From Vagococcus sp. CY52-2 (GTDB lineage: Bacteria; Bacillota; Bacilli; Lactobacillales; Vagococcaceae): DNA of 64,000 nt. Both the position numbers and the translations under genes were made by a program. The notes under the pieces were generated by a model, which worked only from the letters and a program-made list of their open reading frames with translations, did not search any database and was not told the DNA's origin. Positions 35,958 through 44,059 of this stretch are shown here, piece by piece. Where the stretch lies: contig NZ_CP093384.1 in assembly GCF_022655055.1 (NCBI RefSeq), forward strand, positions 868,001 to 932,000, written 5' to 3'. The stretch's first letter is position 1. Every line of letters begins with the position of its first letter.

Positions 35958-36668
35958 ATGATGACAAACATAATTGAAATAAAAGGAGTATCAAAACAAT
36001 TTAAACATCAAACTGTTTTAGATAATATCTCATTAACGATAGAAGAAGGCACAGTCTATGGCTTATTAGGACCAAATGGGGCTGGGAAATCAACCTTATT
36101 AAAAATTATTACTCAAGTAATTAAACCAGATTCTGGAACGATTTACTTTGACTCACATGAATTAAACCAATCTGATTTACTTGAGATAGGGGCGATTATA
36201 GAAAGTCCAGCTATTTATCCTAACTTAACAGCTTATGAAAATTTAGACGTTTTAGCGACCTTACTTAATATAGAAAAAACACGTATCAAAGAGGTTCTAT
36301 CCGTTGTGTCGTTAGAAAACACTGGAAAAAAGCTAGCAAAAGATTTTTCTTTTGGGATGAAACAACGTTTAGGCATTGCGATGGCATTGATTCATCAACC
36401 AAGGTTATTGATTTTAGATGAACCAACAAATGGTTTAGATCCTGTTGGGATACAAGAATTAAGAGAGTTAATCAAATCATTTTCAAAACAAGGAATAACC
36501 GTGATTTTGTCCAGTCATATTTTAAGTGAAGTACAACAAGTTGCTGATAAAGTAGGGATCATCAATCATGGACATTTACGTTACGAAGGGAAAAATGATA
36601 TGACGGGTACTCATCTTGAAGACTTGTTTATGACTATCATCAAAAAGGATGGTAAGGATTATGAATAA
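35958..36668 (+). CDS. Lantibiotic-immunity-type ABC ATPase (LanF-like)
   Basis: The 236-residue ATPase has Walker A GPNGAGKS (about 38-45), Walker B LLILDEPTNGLDP, and signature FSFGMKQRL instead of LSGGQ. The FGM variant with IGAIIESPAIYPNLTAYENL is typical of the gallidermin/BcrA class that exports lantibiotics or bacitracin from the membrane. AGGAGG precedes the start; ATGATG gives two possible first codons. It heads a five-gene unit with two permeases, a response regulator and a kinase. Confidence 0.9.
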   Translation: MMTNIIEIKGVSKQFKHQTVLDNISLTIEEGTVYGLLGPNGAGKSTLLKIITQVIKPDSGTIYFDSHELNQSDLLEIGAIIESPAIYPNLTAYENLDVLATLLNIEKTRIKEVLSVVSLENTGKKLAKDFSFGMKQRLGIAMALIHQPRLLILDEPTNGLDPVGIQELRELIKSFSKQGITVILSSHILSEVQQVADKVGIINHGHLRYEGKNDMTGTHLEDLFMTIIKKDGKDYE

Positions 36669-37416
36669 CTATATAAAGGCAGAATTCATTAAAGACAAAC
36701 GTTCTGCTAATGCGACCTTGATGAAACTTGTTCCAGTGATTGTTGTAGTGTTTAATTTATTGATGGTCAGTCTAATGGGAGTAGCACCAACTGGTAAAAG
36801 TTACGTGATGGCAACGACCTTTAATTGGTATCCAATTTTGATTTTACCTGTCATATTAAGTTTATTGGTAGTCAATAGTTGCAGTAAGGAAACACCATCA
36901 CACCTTGTTAGTCAAAAGAGTTTGGGAGTCAGTGGAAGTAAAATGTTGTTTGCAAAAAATGTGGTGGTATTAGCTGAATTATTTGTTATGTTAATTTTAT
37001 CTTCTGTACTGGCAGATGGATTAGGGATATTTATTTTTAAGGAAACAATTCACATTAAGACCTTAATCATGGCTACCATCACACTTTTTATAGGTAGTTT
37101 GCCTGTTGTTGGCATGTCATTTTTATTATTTTATGTCGTTCATAAAAAAGTGGTGGTTATCTTAATAAACTTTTTATTGGTTTTTCCTTCAGCGTTAATA
37201 GCAGTCCAATCAAAATGGGTCTTTTTCCCATGGGCATATAGCTTACGTATGCTTGCACCAATTATAGGGGTCCATCCAAATGGCACATTTTTAACTGAGG
37301 AGAATCCATTGATGACTACTCATGCAACTTATTTAGGTATTATGTTAAGTTTAATGGTTTATCTACTTATTTTAATTACTTTGACCATTATTATTAGGAG
37401 GAAAGACCATGACTAA
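36661..37416 (+). CDS. Lantibiotic-immunity ABC permease, MutE/EpiE family (LanE-like)
   Basis: The 251-residue six-helix membrane protein begins NNYIKAEFIKDKRSANAT, with helices around 25-45, 58-75, 100-125, 135-160, 170-188 and 222-245, in the pattern of the MutE/EpiE permeases. The ATG at 36661 follows AAGGATT and overlaps the ATPase stop by eight bases; the opening at 36649 lacks a ribosome site. It would form the export channel with the next gene. Confidence 0.85.
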   Translation: MNNYIKAEFIKDKRSANATLMKLVPVIVVVFNLLMVSLMGVAPTGKSYVMATTFNWYPILILPVILSLLVVNSCSKETPSHLVSQKSLGVSGSKMLFAKNVVVLAELFVMLILSSVLADGLGIFIFKETIHIKTLIMATITLFIGSLPVVGMSFLLFYVVHKKVVVILINFLLVFPSALIAVQSKWVFFPWAYSLRMLAPIIGVHPNGTFLTEENPLMTTHATYLGIMLSLMVYLLILITLTIIIRRKDHD

Positions 37417-38140
37417 TCTCTTAAAATCATACTGGCTACGCACTAAAAGGACTCCAGTGAGAGTGTTGATGATCCTTGCACCAATTTTATATTCACTTAT
37501 CGTGTGTTTGTATTTCTTTTTTTCAAAGACTTTAAAAGGACAAGAAGTTCTCTCGTTTTATGCGATGTTAGCCATTATATCGACTTTTTCATTAAGTCTT
37601 CTTGTCCCAATGATTTATGACCCTGATAAAATAGCCAGTCATTATGCCAACGATTTACGAATCGGCATCGACAGACGACGAGTATTTTTTACCCGATTTG
37701 TTTTTATCACACTGATTTGTCTAGTGATTATTCTTTTAGCAGTGAGTTTTTTTATTTTTTCCTTACTTGTTACAAATAGTGAGTTTAACCTGATACAAGT
37801 TATTACCTTAACAGTTATCCTGTTAATGACATTAATGCCGATGATTGCTATTTATCAGTATTTATCTTTACGATTTAATTATACTGGTAGTATTTTGGTA
37901 GGATGCTTAATAACATTAGCAGCAATCTTACTTGGGACAACGAATTTGGGTGAGAGAGTGTGGCTGTTTTTACCCTTTACTTGGCCAATTAAATTAACTT
38001 TTGAAGTAGGCAAAGGAACAATGAGTCTTCATATTGTCAGTCTAGTGTTAATAGGGACAGTTTTAGTAATAGCAATCACACTATGGGGATTGTCACTTTG
38101 GTATAATAAGTGGGATGGTGTCACACGATTGGAGGAATAG
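37409..38140 (+). CDS. Lantibiotic-immunity ABC permease, MutG family (LanG-like)
   Basis: The 243-residue polytopic protein has about six helices and the motif YANDLRIGIDRRRVFFTRF on the cytoplasmic side, as in MutG/SpaG permeases. AGGAGGAAAG precedes the ATG, which overlaps the LanE-like gene by eight bases. Together LanF, LanE and LanG pump lantibiotics out of the membrane in producers and in some non-producers. Confidence 0.83.
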   Translation: MTNLLKSYWLRTKRTPVRVLMILAPILYSLIVCLYFFFSKTLKGQEVLSFYAMLAIISTFSLSLLVPMIYDPDKIASHYANDLRIGIDRRRVFFTRFVFITLICLVIILLAVSFFIFSLLVTNSEFNLIQVITLTVILLMTLMPMIAIYQYLSLRFNYTGSILVGCLITLAAILLGTTNLGERVWLFLPFTWPIKLTFEVGKGTMSLHIVSLVLIGTVLVIAITLWGLSLWYNKWDGVTRLEE

Positions 38141-38142
38141 TG

Positions 38143-38811
38143 ATGAAAATATTAGTCATTGATGATGACGAGGATTTATTAAAACTAATAGAAAATGCGT
38201 TAAGTAAAGAGTACACAGTGGAGACTAAATTAGGTGCAAATAGAGTTAATCCTGATGAGTTAAAGCATTATGATTTAGTGATATTAGATGTGATGATGCC
38301 AGAGATGTCAGGCTTTGACTTTTTAAAACAGTACAGAGAACTAATTGATGCCCCAATCATTCTTTTAACAGCAAAAGATTTTGAAAAAGATAAGCTTGAA
38401 GGATTTGCTTTAGGGGCGGATGACTATGTGACCAAACCTTTTTCTATCAAAGAAATAAGAGCACGAGTTGCCGCTCATCTAAGAAGAGAGCAACGACAAA
38501 AGCATCATCGACTGATTGATTATCCGGTGTCCTGTGACTTGATTGCCAAGCAGTTTTTTTACGAGGAAACGAAAGTATCACTTACCTCAAGTGAATATGA
38601 GTTATGTGAATTACTATTAAAAAATAAAGGGCAAGTTTTTTCAAAAGAACAGCTTTATACGTCTATTTATGGATTAGAAGCAGTGGGAGATAGTCAAACA
38701 ACGATTACAGAACGAGTGAAGCAGATTCGAGCAAAATTTGATTTAGTTGGCATTAATCCAATTAAAACAGTATGGGGAGTTGGGTATAAATGGCAAATCG
38801 AAAAGGACTGA
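38143..38811 (+). CDS. OmpR-type response regulator of the LanFEG unit
   Basis: The 222-residue regulator has a receiver domain with the acidic pocket IDDDED (6-11), phospho-acceptor Asp49 (VILDVMMPEMSG), the conserved TAKD and the lysine in VTKPFS. A winged-helix DNA-binding domain follows (about 130-222, ending WGVGYKWQIEKD). I use ATG 38143, which follows GGAGGAAT; the frame opens at 38110 inside the permease gene. It probably controls the transporter genes ahead of it. Confidence 0.92.
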   Translation: MKILVIDDDEDLLKLIENALSKEYTVETKLGANRVNPDELKHYDLVILDVMMPEMSGFDFLKQYRELIDAPIILLTAKDFEKDKLEGFALGADDYVTKPFSIKEIRARVAAHLRREQRQKHHRLIDYPVSCDLIAKQFFYEETKVSLTSSEYELCELLLKNKGQVFSKEQLYTSIYGLEAVGDSQTTITERVKQIRAKFDLVGINPIKTVWGVGYKWQIEKD

Positions 38812-40136
38812 CTCGTTTGGTCACAACATACGCTGTGATGGAGTTACTTTATACGTTTTTCGTCATGATTTTTTTCTTTTTACTACTAAATATATTGGTC
38901 AATACTGGTATTGTTTACCCAGCTAATTACCCTGAAAGTCAGTTGGGTAAAGTTGAAAAAGACTTTAAATCTGAGAGTTGGACACCAGAACAACTGCCGT
39001 TTTTTTATAAGTATGAGTATATTAAAAATGGGCAAGTGGTGGATCGTAACATCAGTGAGACTTATCAACCTTATGTCAAAAAAGCACAAGAAACAGCAAG
39101 AGCGTCAAAAGATAGTTTTATTGGGGCAAGAGTGTTTCGATACTACACTACAAATGATAAAGAACTAGTTGTCAGCTACAAATTAAGTCCATTCTTTGCA
39201 TCACAAAAACTTAATCAGTTGATTCCACATTTTGAAGGTTTTTATTGGCTCGTTGTTTTTTTGGTTTGGATAAGTGGTTTTTTATTTTTGATTGTGAGAT
39301 TAACTAAGATACTAAAAAGAGAGATTAAAAAAATATCAACAGCCAGTGTCTACATTCAGCAACAAAATCTTGATTATCCAAGAATAAACAGTGACTATAA
39401 AGAAATTAATGACGTATTATCTACCATTGATTTATTGGCAAATGATTTAAAGAAATCTCTGCAAGAACAGTGGCAAATGCAAGAAACGAAACGAGACTTA
39501 ATTGAGTCAGTGACTCATGATATTAGAACACCCATTACGTTAATAAAAGGGAATCTTGAATTGTTAGATGAAGAAGCGTTGACTGCTAGTTCAAGTGAAC
39601 GGGTGAAAGATATTGAAAAAGGCGTATCACGATTAGAAGTTTACGTTGAAAGATTAAAACAGATTTCAAGTCATGTCACTGAAGAAAAAATGCCAGTGAG
39701 TGAAGAGGTGTTAAGTCGTTGGATTGATGTCGCACGTTTATTATGTGACACTCATCAACGACAACTTAGCCTAATGGAAACTGACACAAGTTCTATTCCA
39801 CTAGAAACTGAAAATGTCACGATGGCGTTACAAAATATAATCAGTAACTCAATCGAGCATTCTAACCTAAATTCAACGATTACATTAGATTTTAGAGATT
39901 TAGAGACAGAGTATCGAGTGACCATAACAGATGAAGGAACAGGATTTTCGGATTTATTTTTAGCCTCATCACCTAGTAAATATATGTCAAGTAAGCTAGA
40001 TAATACGACTTCTCATGGTTTAGGTTTGTATCATGTGAAAGAAATGGTTGAACGACATCATGGGACATTACTCATCGAAAATCGTCCAGAAAAAAATCAA
40101 ACAGGTGCGAAAGTGACACTAGTATTCGGGAAATAA
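38790..40136 (+). CDS. Sensor histidine kinase of the LanFEG unit
   Basis: The 448-residue kinase has two membrane helices (about 12-36 and 150-172) enclosing a ~110-residue extracellular sensor. A HAMP-like linker follows. The H-box is SVTHDIRTPIT with His243, and the ATPase motifs are NIISNSIEHS, DEGTGFSD and SHGLGLYHVKEM. The start overlaps the regulator by 22 bases. Extracytoplasmic sensing of a peptide by a kinase of this shape is usual in LanFEG-RK systems such as those detecting nisin-like peptides. The actual ligand is unknown. Confidence 0.92.
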   Translation: MANRKGLTRLVTTYAVMELLYTFFVMIFFFLLLNILVNTGIVYPANYPESQLGKVEKDFKSESWTPEQLPFFYKYEYIKNGQVVDRNISETYQPYVKKAQETARASKDSFIGARVFRYYTTNDKELVVSYKLSPFFASQKLNQLIPHFEGFYWLVVFLVWISGFLFLIVRLTKILKREIKKISTASVYIQQQNLDYPRINSDYKEINDVLSTIDLLANDLKKSLQEQWQMQETKRDLIESVTHDIRTPITLIKGNLELLDEEALTASSSERVKDIEKGVSRLEVYVERLKQISSHVTEEKMPVSEEVLSRWIDVARLLCDTHQRQLSLMETDTSSIPLETENVTMALQNIISNSIEHSNLNSTITLDFRDLETEYRVTITDEGTGFSDLFLASSPSKYMSSKLDNTTSHGLGLYHVKEMVERHHGTLLIENRPEKNQTGAKVTLVFGK

Positions 40137-40229
40137 CATCATGAAGCAAGTTAGTTGTGCTAGCTGATTTTTAGTAGTATAGTTACTTACATAAAGTAAG
40201 AGTTATACAAAAGAAAGAGGTTGAAGCAT

Positions 40230-41081
40230 ATGTCATTTCATAAAAATCCAGTTACCTTTGTTAGTCATGTTGCACTTAAAGTGAGCGACTTAGAAAAATC
40301 TAAACGTTTTTATACAGAAGTATTAGGATTAAACATAAAAGAACAGACATCAAACAGTGTGTCATTTACGACAAATGGTCAGGATGTTTTGTTAACGATT
40401 ACCCAACCAAAAACTATCAACAAAAAACAAGAACAACGAACAGGCTTGTACCATTTTGCTTTACTATTACCAAAACGAGCAGACTTATCTCAAGTCGTGA
40501 GACATTTTATTCATCTAGGCGCTCGTTTTGGTGGCGGAGATCATTTAGTTAGTGAAGCCATTTATTTAAATGATCCAGATGGCAATGGGATTGAAATTTA
40601 TGTCGACAGAGAGGCGAGTGTTTGGCAATGGTCGAATGGTGAAGTTACCATGACGACTGACCCAGTTGATTTTGATGATTTATTAAAAGAATCAGTTAAC
40701 CCAGTTTGGAATGGTTTGCCAAAAGAAACGGTGATGGGGCATATTCATTTGCAAGTGAATGATTTAGCAAAAAATAAAGAGTTCTATGTTGATGGGCTTG
40801 GGTTTGATGTGGTCAGTCGATATGGAAGAGAGGCATTGTTTTTATCTGATTCAAACTATCATCATCATATTGCCTTAAACACTTGGTCAGGGACACAAAT
40901 TAAACACGCTGAAAAAACAGAAACAGGCATCGAAAGTTATTCAATTGTCTTTCCAAGCGAAGAAAAACGACAAGAGACTGTGGCGTCATTAAGAGAATTA
41001 GGTATTCCAGTAATGGAAGAAGAAAATGAGGTTACTGTATTTGATCCGTCAGATATAAAACTAAAATTGATGATTGGTTAA
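40230..41081 (+). CDS. VOC-family protein, two-module (CatE/glyoxalase-like)
   Basis: The 283-residue protein has two vicinal-oxygen-chelate modules. Module 1 begins HVALKVSDLEKSKRFYTEVL and ends NDPDGNGIEIYVDRE, keeping the usual Glu ligand. Module 2 begins GHIHLQVNDLAKNKEFYVDGL and ends FDPSDIKLKLM, where the metal-binding Glu position is Lys or Leu. Bacillus CatE-type proteins have this architecture and are annotated as catechol dioxygenases or resistance proteins. The reaction here is unknown. I chose ATG 40230, preceded by AAGAGG. Confidence 0.85.
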   Translation: MSFHKNPVTFVSHVALKVSDLEKSKRFYTEVLGLNIKEQTSNSVSFTTNGQDVLLTITQPKTINKKQEQRTGLYHFALLLPKRADLSQVVRHFIHLGARFGGGDHLVSEAIYLNDPDGNGIEIYVDREASVWQWSNGEVTMTTDPVDFDDLLKESVNPVWNGLPKETVMGHIHLQVNDLAKNKEFYVDGLGFDVVSRYGREALFLSDSNYHHHIALNTWSGTQIKHAEKTETGIESYSIVFPSEEKRQETVASLRELGIPVMEEENEVTVFDPSDIKLKLMIG

Positions 41082-41083
41082 GA

Positions 41084-41122
41084 AAAACCATCTATCCAAA
41101 TGTGGGTAGATGGTTTTTCTTT
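41084..41122 (+). terminator. Terminator between VOC gene and azlD
   Basis: AAAAACCATCTATCC (41084-41098) and GGGTAGATGGTTTTT (41105-41119) give a 15-bp stem with A- and T-runs. It serves both convergent genes. Confidence 0.9.
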
Positions 41123-41137
41123 ATTCATGCAAGTTTC

Positions 41138-41473
41138 TTAAAATGAAATAGTTTGTACTAGTACCATATAAAAAATGGTTCCTAATCCTATACTTAAAAA
41201 GGTGCTGTGTTTCCACTTATGGATGATGACAATCAGTAAAATTGCGAGTAATTCAGGAAACGCAAAGACTCTTGTGACGGCATCTTTTAGACAAAATACA
41301 ACTAACAAACCCATCGTGGCATAAGGTAAAACGTTTCCTAGATATGTAATATAAACAGGAGGTGTTTTATTTTCTGGAAATAATATAAATGGTAAAAACC
41401 TGGTAAGCATGGTACCAATCACTACAACGCCAATCGTAATGAGTTGGTGTGGAAAAGACATGGTTGTCATCAT
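41138..41473 (-). CDS. azlD: AzlD-type branched-chain amino acid exporter subunit
   Basis: The 111-residue protein has four hydrophobic segments and the family pattern TRFLPFILFPENKTPPVYITYLG, followed by LPYATMGLLVVFCL. AzlD works with AzlC in exporting branched-chain amino acids or analogues. AGGAGGTGA precedes the ATG, which overlaps the azlC stop by four bases. Confidence 0.88.
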   Translation of the reverse strand: MMTTMSFPHQLITIGVVVIGTMLTRFLPFILFPENKTPPVYITYLGNVLPYATMGLLVVFCLKDAVTRVFAFPELLAILLIVIIHKWKHSTFLSIGLGTIFYMVLVQTISF

Positions 41474-42165
41474 GTCGTCACCTCCTGTTTATCAAGATTT
41501 TTTCTATCTAAAGTAAAAATTAAAATAATTAAAGCCATTGCCGGCAACATAAAATGGTCAGCTCCTAATAAAATTAAACAAATAAATGAACTAATCAATC
41601 CAATGAGAGCTGGTCTATGATCGGAGGATTCTTCCCATTGATTGATAAACATGACAACAAATAAAGCAGTCATCACAAATTCAATGCCAGTTGTATCAAA
41701 TGTGATAACTGAACCAAGTAATGCACCAAGTGTTGCGCCGCCTACCCAATAAATCTGATTTAGTAATGTCACAAAAAACATAAACCATCCTTTATCGACA
41801 TCTTTTGGTGGTGTGACGGTACAATTTATCGTGAATGATTCATCACACATACCATAAATAAGATAGAACTTTTTCCAACCGGTATTTTTATATTTATCCA
41901 ACATAGAAATACCGTAAAATATGTGTCTAACATTGACTAAAAGCGTCAAAACAAAGGCATAAAGTGGGTTGTAAGCTGACATGAGTAAATTAGCTGTGAC
42001 AAATTCCATTGAACCAGCATAGATAAAAAAACTCATGAGCATTGGATACCACACACTAAACCCCATACTACGCATCAAAAAACCATAAGACATTCCTAAA
42101 AACAAAAACCCAACACAAATTGGCAGTGTGTAGGGCAGAGCTGTTTCGAACGCTTTTCTTTTCAT
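41470..42165 (-). CDS. azlC: AzlC-type branched-chain amino acid exporter
   Basis: The 231-residue membrane protein has the AzlC signature LPICVGFLFLGMSYGFLM, SFFIYAGSMEFVT and LLVNVRHIFYGISML. It forms the main channel of the AzlCD exporter. The start at 42165 lacks a strong ribosome site, but the N-terminal sequence matches the family well. It is followed by azlD with a 4-base overlap. Confidence 0.9.
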   Translation of the reverse strand: MKRKAFETALPYTLPICVGFLFLGMSYGFLMRSMGFSVWYPMLMSFFIYAGSMEFVTANLLMSAYNPLYAFVLTLLVNVRHIFYGISMLDKYKNTGWKKFYLIYGMCDESFTINCTVTPPKDVDKGWFMFFVTLLNQIYWVGGATLGALLGSVITFDTTGIEFVMTALFVVMFINQWEESSDHRPALIGLISSFICLILLGADHFMLPAMALIILIFTLDRKNLDKQEVTT

Positions 42166-42253
42166 TCAAGTCAGTCAATTAAAGTGAGTAGTCAAAATAA
42201 GCCACGTCGTGTTATAGTTGTCTTAACAATTTAAGAAAGGGTGACCCAAATAC

Positions 42254-42265
42254 ATGTACAACTAA
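42254..42265 (+). CDS. Predicted three-codon leader peptide M-Y-N of the ABC-F attenuator
   Basis: ATG-TAC-AAC-TAA (42254-42265) follows AAAGGGTGA. Two bases after its stop lies TCCTATTT (42267-42274), the first strand of the competing RNA helices upstream of the ABC-F gene. Very short upstream ORFs are known to control ARE ABC-F genes by ribosome stalling. Assignment here is by position and RNA logic only. Confidence 0.5.
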   Translation: MYN

Positions 42266-42283
42266 ATCCTATTTATAAGCAAA

Positions 42284-42367
42284 ATGAAGAAAACGATCGA
42301 ACAAGCTTTTTTGTTATGCGTTTGTCTTTATTTGTGGAATAGGTGTGGTTGTATGAGTGTGGGTTGA
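42284..42367 (+). CDS. Possible 27-codon leader ORF
   Basis: An ORF beginning MKKTIEQAFLLCVCLYLW and ending CMSVG spans the antiterminator strand (42336-42350). It has no clear ribosome site. It could be a second leader peptide whose translation affects folding, or chance. Confidence 0.3.
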   Translation: MKKTIEQAFLLCVCLYLWNRCGCMSVG

Positions 42368-42436
42368 TGTTTTTTTGAGTATGCCCTAAACACGTTTAAT
42401 CCCTCCTATTTCAAACAATAGGAGGGATTTTTTTCT
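42336..42436 (+). promoter_or_regulatory. Transcription attenuator of the ABC-F gene
   Basis: The terminator arms AATCCCTCCTATT (42398-42410) and AATAGGAGGGATT (42417-42429) form a 13-bp hairpin followed by TTTTTTT. The alternative strand GGAATAGGTGTGGTT (42336-42350) can pair with AATCCCTCCTATTTC (42398-42412) at 13 of 15 positions, an antiterminator. A shorter helix, CCTATT (42268-42273) with AATAGG (42338-42343), would block that antiterminator. This three-way switch fits drug-induced read-through. Confidence 0.7.
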
Positions 42437-42459
42437 CCTAAAATTAAGGAGATGGTAAG

Positions 42460-44040
42460 ATGAAACAAATTGATATACTAACATTTAATTATCAAATAAA
42501 CCCAAATTTAGAATTAACGATAGACAACCTAAGTGTGAACAGGGGAGATAAAATTGGGCTAATTGGAAATAATGGTAGCGGGAAAACGACGTTACTACAC
42601 CTTTTAGCGCAAGACATTTCGTTAGAGACACCAAGTGTTCAGCATTATCTATCTGTCACACTCGTCAAACAGTTTAAAGAAGGATTTGATGATAAAAGTG
42701 GAGGAGAAAAAACGCAACGCTATTTGCAAGAAGCATTTAAACAAGATAGCGTGTGGTTACTTGATGAACCAACGACCCATTTAGACAATCGTCATGTTGA
42801 TTGGGTTGAAAAACAAGTATTGAATCATCACGAAGGTATAGTGGTTGTATCACACGATCGTCATTTTTTCAATCAAGTGTGTAATAAAATTTGGCTTTTA
42901 AAAGATGGAAAAATAACAGTTTATAAAGGAAACTACCAATCATTTTTAACCCAATATGAGGAACAAGAAAAACGATACAAAGAAAACTATGACATTTATC
43001 AACGTGAAAAGAAAGGATTGGAACAAGCGATTCGAGCCAAAAAGCAACAAGCAAATGGGGCCATGGCTGTGCCGAAAAATAAAAAGCAAGCTGGAGAAAA
43101 AGTTGGTAGTAGCAAACCATATTATGCAAAAAAACAGAAAAAACTAGATAAATCAGCCAAAGCCCTGGAAACAAGATTATCACAATTAGAACGAGTGGAA
43201 GCACCGAAAAAAGAAACATCACTCACTATGGAAACTTCTCTTTCTCATATGTCAGGTGAGCATATTATGATAAGAGGGATGGATGTATCAGCTGAAATAA
43301 ATCATCAAGTCCTTTTTTCTCAGAGCGATTTTTATATTAAAAATAGAGAAAAGGTCGCAATAGTTGGGGACAATGGCGTAGGCAAAACGACGTTACTAAA
43401 AATGATGTTAGATAAAGAAAGTTCTATTAAAGTGTCACCATCAATTGAGTTTGGTTATTTCTCACAAGAAGTTGATTTACTAGACGATAAGGAAACAGTC
43501 CTAGAAAATGTTTTATCAAGTATGCGTGATTATAATCAGACATTAGCAAGAACGGTATTAGCACGAATGCATTTTTTTGACCGCGATATTGAAAAGACCG
43601 TCAGTGTATTAAGTGGAGGAGAGCGTGTCAAAGTGACTTTAGCAAAACTATTATTAAGTGATATTAACACGTTAGTCCTAGATGAGCCGACAAATTATTT
43701 AGACATTGAAGCAATACGAGCATTAGAAGCATTATTACAAGCGTTTGAAGGGACAGTTATTTTTGTGTCTCATGATAGAGAGTTTATTAATTCAGTGGCA
43801 ACAAAATTATTAATTATTGAAAACAAAAAGATAAACGTATTTGAAGGACCTTTGTCAGATTATAAAATCACCCCAATCATTAAAAAGAATTCAAAACAGC
43901 AGGATAGTTTATTAGTGATTGAAACAAAAATTAGTGAAGTATTAGGTAAGTTGAGTCTTGAACCAAGTGAAGAATTAGAGCAAGAATTTCAGTTATTATT
44001 AAAACAAAAACAAGTATACAAAAAAACACACAAGAGTTGA
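42460..44040 (+). CDS. ABC-F ribosomal protection protein (ARE type)
   Basis: The 526-residue protein has two ABC ATPase domains and no membrane helices. Walker A motifs are GNNGSGKT (36-43) and GDNGVGKT (303-310), signatures are KSGGEKTQ (about 79) and LSGGERVK (about 385), and both Walker B motifs end DEPT. The first domain is short between Walker A and signature, as in VmlR/Vga-type members. The ~80-residue interdomain linker (about 170-250) would reach the ribosomal peptidyl-transferase region. A C-terminal helical extension follows. ARE ABC-F proteins displace lincosamides, pleuromutilins, streptogramin A or macrolides. The attenuator upstream supports this class; which drug is unknown. 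Confidence 0.85.
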   Translation: MKQIDILTFNYQINPNLELTIDNLSVNRGDKIGLIGNNGSGKTTLLHLLAQDISLETPSVQHYLSVTLVKQFKEGFDDKSGGEKTQRYLQEAFKQDSVWLLDEPTTHLDNRHVDWVEKQVLNHHEGIVVVSHDRHFFNQVCNKIWLLKDGKITVYKGNYQSFLTQYEEQEKRYKENYDIYQREKKGLEQAIRAKKQQANGAMAVPKNKKQAGEKVGSSKPYYAKKQKKLDKSAKALETRLSQLERVEAPKKETSLTMETSLSHMSGEHIMIRGMDVSAEINHQVLFSQSDFYIKNREKVAIVGDNGVGKTTLLKMMLDKESSIKVSPSIEFGYFSQEVDLLDDKETVLENVLSSMRDYNQTLARTVLARMHFFDRDIEKTVSVLSGGERVKVTLAKLLLSDINTLVLDEPTNYLDIEAIRALEALLQAFEGTVIFVSHDREFINSVATKLLIIENKKINVFEGPLSDYKITPIIKKNSKQQDSLLVIETKISEVLGKLSLEPSEELEQEFQLLLKQKQVYKKTHKS

Positions 44041-44056
44041 TATCTTGTGTGTTTTT
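44023..44056. terminator. Bidirectional terminator, ABC-F gene / ltaS
   Basis: AAAACACACAAGA (44023-44035) and TCTTGTGTGTTTT (44043-44055) are perfect 13-bp arms with A- and T-runs outside. The ABC-F stop codon lies in the loop, and ltaS ends just to the right. Confidence 0.9.
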
Positions 44057-44059
44057 CGT

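Noticed and set aside
35958-40136. Lantibiotic biosynthesis cluster
   Set aside because: Only immunity-type transporter and two-component genes are present; no precursor, LanB/C/M, LanT or LanP was seen on either strand nearby.
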